Shown here: one piece after another, positions 53,887 to 62,400 of the stretch
Position numbering within the stretch: position 1 is the first letter of the stretch
Layout: every line of letters begins with the position of its first letter
DNA from: Treponema berlinense
GTDB taxonomy: Bacteria > Spirochaetota > Spirochaetia > Treponematales > Treponemataceae
Direction: 5' to 3'
Assembly: GCF_900167025.1 (NCBI RefSeq)
Contig: NZ_FUXC01000005.1
Location: 98,520 to 162,519 of the forward strand
Length of the DNA: 64,000 bases
Notes under the pieces: generated by a model
What the model was told of the DNA's origin: nothing
Database searches by the model: none
The model's input: the letters and a program-made list of their open reading frames with translations, nothing else
Translations under genes and position numbers: made by a program

Positions 53887-54936
53887 TTACTTAGTCTTTA
53901 CGCGGTCATCTTTTGAAATTACTTCAAAGAATTCAGCATAGTATTTTGGACCGTTAGTTTTTGCATCATCAAAGTTGTAGACCATAGTTTCAATCTTGTC
54001 CAAACCGTTCTTAATGGCAACTTCAACCGGTTTTGCGTTGTCGATAACCAGGAACTGATAAGAACCATTGTCCTGGGCAAGGTTTACACAATCTGGAGAA
54101 AGCGCAAATTCGATGAATTTTTTTGCATTGTCAAGGTTTTTAGCACCCTTAAAGATTGCAGTTGCACCGATTTCGTAAGAAGTTCCCGAAGAAGGAGAAG
54201 TCATTCCAATGTTTGTGTAACCGTTATTTACAATCTGATAGACAACGTCGTGCAAAAATCCAATGCCGATTACAATTTCGCCAGTTGGAACAAGCTTTGA
54301 AGGACCAGAACCAGATTTAGTGTACTGACAGATATTTTTGTCGAGCTTAGCAAAATAATCCATAGCAGCCTTTTCGCCCTTCAGCTGAACCATCGTATTT
54401 ACAATAAGTTTACCAGTACCGGCAGTATTAGGGTTTGCAAAAGAAACAAGACCTTTATATTCAGGTTTTAAGAGGTCGTCCCAATCTTTCGGAGGCTCAA
54501 GCTTTAAGCGCTGAAGTTCTTCCGTATTCCAGAAAAAGCCCAGAATTCCGCGGTAAATACCAAACCAGTTGTTATTAGCATCTTTAAACTGCTTGCCAAC
54601 AAGATGACTTGCATTTTTCGGCTCAACAGGCAACAAAAGTCCTTTAGCCGCAGCTTCGTTGTAAGGGTCAGTAGTACCGCCAAACCAAACGTCAGCCGAA
54701 GGATTTCCTTTTTCTTCTTCGATTTTTGTAAGAACTTCGCCAGTCGAAAGTCTCTGGAAAGTAGTCCGTACGCCAGTCAAAGATTCAAATTTTGCACAGG
54801 CAGCAGCAAGATATTCTTCTTCGCAAGAACCGTAAACAACCAGTTCGCCGGCATTTTTAGCATTTTTCTTGTCACCACACGACATAAGCGAAAAAGCCAT
54901 GGCCGAAATACAAAGCAGACCTAAAATTTTTTTCAT
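53887..54936 (-). CDS. ABC transporter substrate-binding lipoprotein (FbpA/AfuA-like)
   Basis: A 349-residue lipoprotein: signal peptide with lipobox SLMSC near residue 19 and then a periplasmic-binding-protein type 2 fold with ELVVYGSCEEEYLAAACAKFE, ADVWFGGTTDPYNEAAAKGLL, WFGIYRGILGFFWNTEEL, GLVSFANPNTAGTGKLIV and IEFALSPDC. These match the iron(III)/AfuA class of extracellular receptors; the characteristic tyrosine pair of true iron binders is not obvious, so the ligand is uncertain. GGAGG lies 4 nt before the ATG at 54936; the longer frame to 55110 is rejected. Confidence 0.86.
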   Translation of the reverse strand: MKKILGLLCISAMAFSLMSCGDKKNAKNAGELVVYGSCEEEYLAAACAKFESLTGVRTTFQRLSTGEVLTKIEEEKGNPSADVWFGGTTDPYNEAAAKGLLLPVEPKNASHLVGKQFKDANNNWFGIYRGILGFFWNTEELQRLKLEPPKDWDDLLKPEYKGLVSFANPNTAGTGKLIVNTMVQLKGEKAAMDYFAKLDKNICQYTKSGSGPSKLVPTGEIVIGIGFLHDVVYQIVNNGYTNIGMTSPSSGTSYEIGATAIFKGAKNLDNAKKFIEFALSPDCVNLAQDNGSYQFLVIDNAKPVEVAIKNGLDKIETMVYNFDDAKTNGPKYYAEFFEVISKDDRVKTK

Positions 54937-54952
54937 AAATCCTCCAAAATTC

Positions 54953-54974
54953 GCCGGAAAACACAATTCCCGGC
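54953..54974 (-). promoter_or_regulatory. Leader hairpin before the binding-protein RBS
   Basis: GCCGG/CCGGC stem (54953-54957 with 54970-54974) in the 5' leader, 8 nt upstream of the ribosome-binding GGAGG. It may affect translation; no riboswitch class was recognised. Confidence 0.4.
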
Positions 54975-55045
54975 AAACAAAAACAGTTTCGCAAAAGCAA
55001 AACCAGCAAATTTCAAAAATCGCCCGCAAGCAACTTTCTGATTTA

Positions 55046-55074
55046 ATTATACGACCGAAATTTTTAATTAGCAA
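55046..55074 (-). promoter_or_regulatory. Promoter of the Fbp-like transporter operon
   Basis: On the minus strand TTGCTA (55069-55074), 17 bp, TATAAT (55046-55051). The mRNA would begin near 55039, giving a leader of about 100 nt before the ATG at 54936. The stretch 55112-55196 behind it is a GC-rich repeat; the rest of 54937-55368 shows nothing else. Confidence 0.7.
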
Positions 55075-55111
55075 ACAAAAGAATAAAAAGGAGGCGCACA
55101 AATTACGCACA

Positions 55112-55196
55112 AACGGCTATCCGAGGCTCCGGCGTCACAGCGCCTTCGGTGCTCCGCACCCGCAAAGCGGCCTCTACTATCCGGCGCCAGTTTCCG
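55112..55196. repeat. GC-rich dispersed repeat (REP-like), reverse orientation
   Basis: GGCTATCCGAGGCTCCGGCG...GCACCCGCAAAGCGGCC...TATCCGGCGCC, palindrome-rich, in the gap between the transporter promoter and the nuclease gene. Its GCCGGAT and GCGGAG-type parts resemble the other repeats in this window on the opposite strand. Confidence 0.5.
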
Positions 55197-55368
55197 GAGA
55201 AAAACCAGCAAAAAAAGTTAAAATTTTCAATTTTTCCCCACGAAAATGTGCAAAATTTGAATTTCAGAAACAATTAAATAGTAGATGCAAGAAAGCTCGC
55301 ATAAAGCGACGTAAAACACAAAATCAGAAACTGATGTTTCCTCGTTAACTTTTTACGGAGAGAGATTT

Positions 55369-56406
55369 ATGAACAGAGACGAAAAAACAAATCCGGCAGG
55401 AGCACAAATGCAGACACAAAATCCCACAGGCACAAAAAGACTGGCAGAACCAGCGGTGCCGCAAAAACAGGAGACATCAAAAATGCCAAAAAGTCTCGCA
55501 AGACAGGAGATGCTGCAAAAGACAGAAAACTTGAGAAGCCCACAAACGCATAAAGGTCTGACAGAACCAGAGATGCTCACTACCGAAGAAAAATGGGAGC
55601 GGGCAGGTCTTACAGACACCTTTATCTTCTACAAGGTGATGACCGAAAACCCCGACACCTGCCGCCGCCTTCTGGAACTGCTCCTGCACGTTAAAATCGA
55701 AAAAATTGAAATCCTGGGGGAAAAATCCTTAGGAATCGACACAGAATCCAAGGGCATACGGCTGGATGTGTACGTCAAAGACGAGGAGAGGGTTTTTGAC
55801 GTGGAGATGCAGGTTAAGGACACGGGGGAATTGCCGGAGAGGTCAAGATATTACCAGGGGGTTATGGATGTGGACATGCTCAAATCCGGAGAGCCCTACA
55901 GAGCATTAAAAGAAAGCCACGTGATATTCATCTGCCTGAAAGACATCTTTAAACAGGGGCTGGCCCATTACACCTTCGAAAACCTCTGCCTCCAAAACCC
56001 CAGAATAAGGCTCGGCGACAGAAGTCTTAAACACTTTTTCGTAGCAGAAAACTATGATAGGATAGAAAGCGACAAAGAACTAAAAGCGTTCTTAAAAATG
56101 CTTATAACCGGCAGAACAGAAGACAGCTACACCCAGGAACTGGAACTGTGCACCGCCAAAGCAAAACAGAACGCACTTACAAGGAGGCAGTACATGGACT
56201 GGGCAAGAGAACTAAACTACGAAAAAGAACGGGGTTACAGCATAGGTTACGACAATGGCTATGACAGTGGACTGCACCAAAAGGCAGTTGAAGATGCCAC
56301 AAACCTTTTAAGAGAGAATATTTCTCCTGAGGTGATTGCCCGATGTACCGGACTTTCCCTTGCCGAGGTAGAGGAGATAAAAAACAGTCTGCTCTGCACA
56401 AAATAA
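55369..56406 (+). CDS. Rpn/PD-(D/E)XK nuclease family protein (putative transposase-like)
   Basis: A 345-residue protein with the PDDEXK_2-type domain (PF12784) of recombination-promoting Rpn nucleases: FIFYKVMTENPDTCRRLLELLL near residue 84, then IRLDVYVKDEERVFDVEMQ whose Asp and E-x-Q match the metal/catalytic pattern, and the common KESHVIFICLKDIF and YTFENLCL. The first ~75 residues form three imperfect repeats (roughly L-x-E/R-x-E-M-L-x-K-T/Q-E) not part of the domain. The C terminus has GYSIGYDNGYDSGLHQKAVEDATNLL, then a short helical ISPEVIARCTGLSLAEVEEIK resembling a DNA-binding tail. It has an RBS-like GGAGAG upstream. Family members are linked to DNA cleavage and recombination, but not shown to transpose themselves. 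Confidence 0.85.
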   Translation: MNRDEKTNPAGAQMQTQNPTGTKRLAEPAVPQKQETSKMPKSLARQEMLQKTENLRSPQTHKGLTEPEMLTTEEKWERAGLTDTFIFYKVMTENPDTCRRLLELLLHVKIEKIEILGEKSLGIDTESKGIRLDVYVKDEERVFDVEMQVKDTGELPERSRYYQGVMDVDMLKSGEPYRALKESHVIFICLKDIFKQGLAHYTFENLCLQNPRIRLGDRSLKHFFVAENYDRIESDKELKAFLKMLITGRTEDSYTQELELCTAKAKQNALTRRQYMDWARELNYEKERGYSIGYDNGYDSGLHQKAVEDATNLLRENISPEVIARCTGLSLAEVEEIKNSLLCTK

Positions 56407-56441
56407 GCCTCAACAGGTGTTTCTCCCCGAAAAAAAGACAA

Positions 56442-56478
56442 AAAAAGCCCGAAAGCCTTTCGAACTTTCGGGCTTTTT
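56442..56478. terminator. Bidirectional terminator between nuclease and giant gene
   Basis: Stem AAAAAGCCCGAAAG/CTTTCGGGCTTTTT with A and T runs on both sides, between two convergent genes. Confidence 0.9.
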
Positions 56479-56499
56479 GTTCTAGTATGCCTCTAAAAA

Positions 56500-59400
56500 C
56501 TATTTTTCACTCTTTAAGAACACAACGTCCATGCGACCAGTGTTAAAGCCCACTACAGAATCGCAGTCAGCCATAGAAACTCCGTCTTCTTTTACACTCC
56601 ATGAGCCAGACTTTCCTTCAACGTAGACAAGCTCGCCGCCACTTACATAATGGTTTCCGCCATCAACAACAGCAGGAACAATCTGAACGTCCCAAAGGCT
56701 CTCTGTTTTTCCATTGCCAGTGTCAACATCGCGGAGAAGCGCGTATTTTACGCCGTTTGCAGTGCCTTCGCTGTTGAGCCAAGATACACAAGGAACGTAA
56801 CCCGAATCAGTTTTCATAACAGAAAGAGTTCCATAAGTTCCGCTTGAGTCAATTGTCATAGGACTGCCGAATTTGTAACCGTTTTTTTCAGGATTATTGT
56901 CAGGATTATAGGTTGACTTCAAGTAACAGAGCTCGCCGAGTGAGTTGCGGTACATTATGTGCAGACAATCGTCGCCGTCAATCTTTGCCTGAACGTAAGT
57001 TCCACCGCGAACGTCAGGGATTGCCTGACGAGTCCAATTTGAAGCCGTTGCACCATTTGAAGACGCAGAACAATAAGCAATTTTTAACTGTTCATGTTCA
57101 GCATCATAATAAACAATCACAGGTTTTCCGTTAGAAGTAAGTGCAAGACTTTGATATTTACCAGCAGAAGATGAAGAACTTCCTGATGAAACAATATTTT
57201 TTGCACCAAAATATATAGCAACTGTATATCTGCTGCAACCAGTTGGGGTTTCTCCGGAAACAGATGTATCCCATGTAAATGTATAAGCCCCATCACTATA
57301 AGTCGGTTTTGAACTTAAATCATGCAAATCATACTTAAAGTTACCAGAACCATCTGTATACATCAAAGCTATAGAAATACCATTTGTTGAATAAGCATTT
57401 TCCATATCGGAATATTGTGCCATTTTGACATTTGCAGTCTGATAAGATTTGTTAGAAACTTTAACAGTTGCAACAAGATTAGAAAAATCACTAGTGTAGT
57501 CATAAGCTGTTTTCTTCCCATCTTTCTCCTCCTTATACTGAGAAGTAGAATCTATTGCCGTAGAATAAATTCCGAAAATATCAGTATTTGTTTTTACAAC
57601 CTCTCTACTAACACCACTGGTAATTTTAGTTCCAGTCGGAGACACAACCTTTTCATGCAATCTGTCGATTCCTGTAGACGTTCCATCAATAAGAACCCAG
57701 CCATCAACATTATATCTGTAAGCATTTGATGTTGTATCTAGACTATAATCATCCATGTCTATATACGAATATCTAAGAGCCTTATTCACAGAATCATAAT
57801 ATGTATAATGCAATTTATTTCCGTATCTTGCAGTTCTTGGTGCATCAAATACGCTTACTTCACGTCCCATTGCGTAACTTGCAATTTGGAAGCCAGCAAC
57901 ATTTGTCGTACCGTCAATAGCATGTGTTGGGTTACCTGTAATTTTAACAGTTTTATTCTGTCCCATTGAAACAGAAATATTACCTAAACTATTGCTGATT
58001 CCCTGCCCCCATGCACCGCCAATATTTTTTCCATTAGCATAACCTATATTAGTTACCTTTCCTCCATTTCCTACATTTGCAGGCAAGAAGAGCACACTCA
58101 AGTCCCCATTATCTTTTGAATTATCTACAGCAAATGCAGTTATTTTGTCAGGCTGGTCATATCCCGCATAAGACGGTTTTTGAGAATAACCAGTTGTTCC
58201 ACTTGAAAGATTTCGTTGAAGCTGGACAGTTCCAGATCCCATCATCGTCCAAGAAGAGAAAAGATTTCCTTTTTTATCTGCTATCAAAGTAGGAATATTT
58301 CCACTTGAACTCTGAGAGAAATAATGTCCCACGTCCCAAACTCGGATATATCTGTTGTCAAACTTGCCGTCTGAGTCGAGGTTTGATTTTGAGGCATTGT
58401 TATTCTTGTCGTTCAGAGAAACCATTTTATTTACTGTTACTGTAAGTTCACCGGAATTTGTTACTGTAAGTTCACCGGAATTTGTTAGTGCGCCACTAGA
58501 TTTTTCAGGCGCGTCAATCTTAATCGTAAATGAAGTTCCGTCTGCCCCTGAAGCCGTGGCTGGTTTTGTTCCAACATTTACAGTCGGTGAAGTTCCAAAG
58601 TTCCAGCCAGAAACTTTCAATGTATCGCCAACTGCAACTGGATATTCGCCGTAAGTAGAGCGGTTCATTGTCGTGGTGCTCTTTGTTGTCGAGCTTCTCT
58701 CAATTCCCGTAATATACGGCACGATGTCTGCCTGATATTCAGCAGGCTTAACTTTTGAACCGGAAGCGTTTTTATTTGTTCCGTCGTATGCGGCAACTAT
58801 GAATTTTACGTCACTGGCAGCAACACCTTCAACTTTACTTGTATCAACGGTCAAACTCCAGCCAACGGTATGTCCGTTTTTTGTACTGAATTCGTTGCTT
58901 GTTATTGCAAAAGTAAGTCCAGTAAGTCCTGCTGGAAGTTCTTTCTCAGTGAGTTTTCCAGATTCGTATGTTGCAACCTCCATATCAACAGCTTCCGAAC
59001 TAAAACTTTTGCTCGTAAGATAAATGCTTTCAACGCGCTTTTCGTCAGTTACTGTTCCTGTAAAGACTACAGTTCCAGAAATCTTTGTATCCGTGTCAAA
59101 TTCTTTCGGGTCAAATTCTTCGCTTGTTCCAGTAAAATTTGCGGCTGGCAAAGTGCTGCCTAAATCAACGTGTCCGATTGGAGAGTGCGCTGTCGGGTCA
59201 GTAATTGAAGGAACTAGGACCGCTGTCGGGGCAGCGATTTTAGGAACTGGGAACTGGTCATCAACAAGGTCGATATACAAAGGAATATTTACAACAGTCC
59301 ACTGAGAGCCAAACTCTGTAATATTTCCTTGCTTATCAATTGTGTCGCCTATTCCTGGTGTTGTGCCCTTTGTTGAATCCCACAATGTTACGCCAATATA

Positions 59401-62400
59401 ATTTATCTTGTTATTGTCTCCCCATTCATTGTACTTAAATCCGCTTGTTTCTGAGTCGTTGTTAAATTTGCTTGTCGGAATTTTGAATCCTGTAAGTTCA
59501 CTGCTTATAATGCCAGCTGTTGTTGAGTTTTTAGTGTTGTCATAAGTATCGGCAGTTGCCACAACAAGTTCGCCATCAATTCCACTGGTTGCCTCAGTAA
59601 ACTTGTAATCATCAGTAACAGTTCCCTCGGTTGCTGTAGGCTTGGCAACGTCAAGTTTGTAGAAAAGCTGTCCGTTTCCACTTCCGTAGCCTTCAAATCC
59701 ACTTCCTACAAATTCAAATGAAAGTCCAAGGTCGTTTCTCATTGTAATTCCAGTATTTCCAGAACCTTGAGAGCTTTCAATTGTAAGAACTTCTTGAGAA
59801 CGACCGCTAATTCCGTTTGTAAGCGCACTGTAGAACTTTTGAATTACGTTTGTGTCAGACATTTTACTTGTACCAAGTTCATTGTCTGAGAATTTTCCGT
59901 CGCCATTCAAGTCTGTCGCAAGATAGACTTTTGCAAGACGAGGTGTATTATTTGCAATCATCACAGGTGTTTCGAGAGTACGTACGTTTCCTGCTTTATC
60001 GAATGCCATAGTTACAAGGGTAACAGGTCCGTCTTTAAGTTCGTCAAGATAAACCGATGCGTTCCATGTCCAGGTTGAACCGCTCTTCTTTACAGACTCA
60101 ATGATTCCGTCTCCGTCATCACCGTTGATTACAAAACCACTAGACCAAGTTCCGATTGATTCGGCAGAAGTATTGTCCACAATTAAGGCTGCAGGAACAA
60201 AAGCCGTTGTTGGTGTTGTCGAAATTGCGCCATCAACCGTAATTGCTTTTTCATCTACGTTTACGCTTGAAATCGTATAGTAAATGCCTGAGAGCTTTAT
60301 AATTCCGCCCTTACGGATAAATTTGTAATTAGAAATACCAGAATCGGCTGTGAAAGTTGTTGTGTTTGCAGAAGAATTAACAGTTGAATTTCCTGAAAGC
60401 GTTACACCGTAAAGAGCATTGTCGCTGTAGTTTGTGTCATCTGAAGCTGTCAAATCTTTGTCTGTCTGCAAGCCGACAGACCCAGACGAAGCAATTTCTC
60501 CAACATAAGCCGCAGAAGAAGAATTTTCCCAGGCAGAACCATTATTTAAAGGTATTGGAAGTTCAACGGTCTTTTGTTCGCCAACTGTGCGCACAAATGT
60601 GCGCACAAAATAGAACGCTATTCTTTCAAATCCAGAGCCTGTATCTGTCGCAGTCGAGCCGAATGTTACAACGTGGTCAGAATTCTTAAGCTTTGTCATT
60701 GAAATTTCAGAATCGTTGCCGTCTGTAACCACAGGCTTTCCGCTAGAGTTAAGCGAGAATACAGGCGCAACGTTGTCCGCATTCACCTCAAATGTCGCAG
60801 TTGAAATGTTGTTTTTTCCGCTGTCTTCAGAATCTTCCGCAGTTATTGTGTAGCTTTGTGTTGATGTCTTGTCAGTGTCAATTTTTATGTAGACATAAGC
60901 GATGTTTCTTCCAGAAGAATCCTTTTGCTCAGAACCGTTCGCATTTCCGCTGCTGTTGTTTGCAGTTTCAGGCCAAACAAAATAATCTTTTCCGCAAGAA
61001 AGGGAAGTTGAGCCAATGGAAACGCTGTTGACTTTTACATTTGTCTCGTCTGTTACACTTGTGCAGAGATACCACTGTCCTTTCAAGTAAATTCCAGAAG
61101 AATATGCTTGTGAGGAAGTCGGATTAGCATTATGGAATTTGTCTCCAGTTGAAAGTTCGCTTGAATTTGAATATTGATACAAGAGCGGAGAATCCGAGTA
61201 TTGCGGAACCTGACTATCAATGTGGATTGAGTAAGCGTCTGACCAAAGTCCAACTTTTCCGTTTTCGCCAACGCCACAAACCCGTATTTTTACGTTATTT
61301 GTGTCATCTTTTACGTCCATCTCTCCATCTTCGTTGATTTTTATATACCAGGAAGTTTTTGAGCTGTAGAGCGTTGCAGGAATTCCCCACCAGTCAGTGC
61401 GCTTTGTACTGTCAGCAAAATTGAGGCTCGCTGTGCTTCCCTGTGATGACTGCCATTCTTTCTCAAGTCCATCAGCATCAAGAACCTTAAATCCATAAGT
61501 TACAGCAGTGTTTTTATCATCAAAATTACCCTTATCATTAGAAACCTGAAGATAGACTTGATAAGCAACACTGTCGCCAGAAGGAATTTCTACAGTTCCT
61601 GTAACACGAATTGTTCCGCCAAGAACCGCATATCCTTCTGACGTCAATATTGAAGAATCTGGATAAGTAATTTGTGTAACAGGCCGGTCTGCATCTGGAT
61701 TGTATCTGATTGAATAATCTTTGCAGATTGTGTAGTTTCCAAGCGCGTCTGTCGCCTTGAAATAAATCGGAAGCGTATAAACACCATCACCGTCAGGAGG
61801 TGCATATGTAGAGTCTTTTGTATATTCGCTTAAAAGAGCATTGTCAGTTCCGTTAAACACAAATGTCCACGCGCTTGCTGTTGAAACTTTGCTAAGCTCG
61901 CCTTTCCATTCAAGCGAATTAAGATTTTCATTCTGTTCATTAGTAGGAATCAGCCACTGAATTGAGTCAACCGAGCTTGAGCCGATTTCCGTTGCTGTTC
62001 CAGAAACACTGATTGAAGAGCCTGAAACAATCGTTGAAGAGCTTGGGCTTGTCATCTTTACAGCAGGACCGGAATTATCGACCATGAATGTATAAGAGCC
62101 GTTTCCGAAAAGTCCAGAGTTGTCGTAAGGCTTTACGGTTATTGTGAGCGAGCCTGTCGGAACGCTTCCCAAGTCAAGAGCAGAAGCAAGCTCCCAAACG
62201 TAAGATGTTCCGTCAGAAGATTCGGTTATTGAATCAGAAGAATTCACATAATATTTTAAGTTTCCGTCGCTTTCATTTGTTGAAGAATCAATCGCGTTTT
62301 CCGCAATTACAGAAGCCGTTGCGCGTTTGAAAAGCGTGTTTCCGCTTGAATCTGTAACATCAAGCAAAATTCCGTCAATTCCGTTTGCGTCGTTTGCTGT

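Noticed and set aside
54937..55045. Riboswitch in the transporter leader
   Set aside because: Only a short GCCGG hairpin is visible and no conserved riboswitch core was recognised.
54937..55110. 58-residue extension of the Fbp-like binding protein
   Set aside because: GGAGG lies just before the ATG at 54936 and the signal peptide starts there; the promoter is inside the extension.
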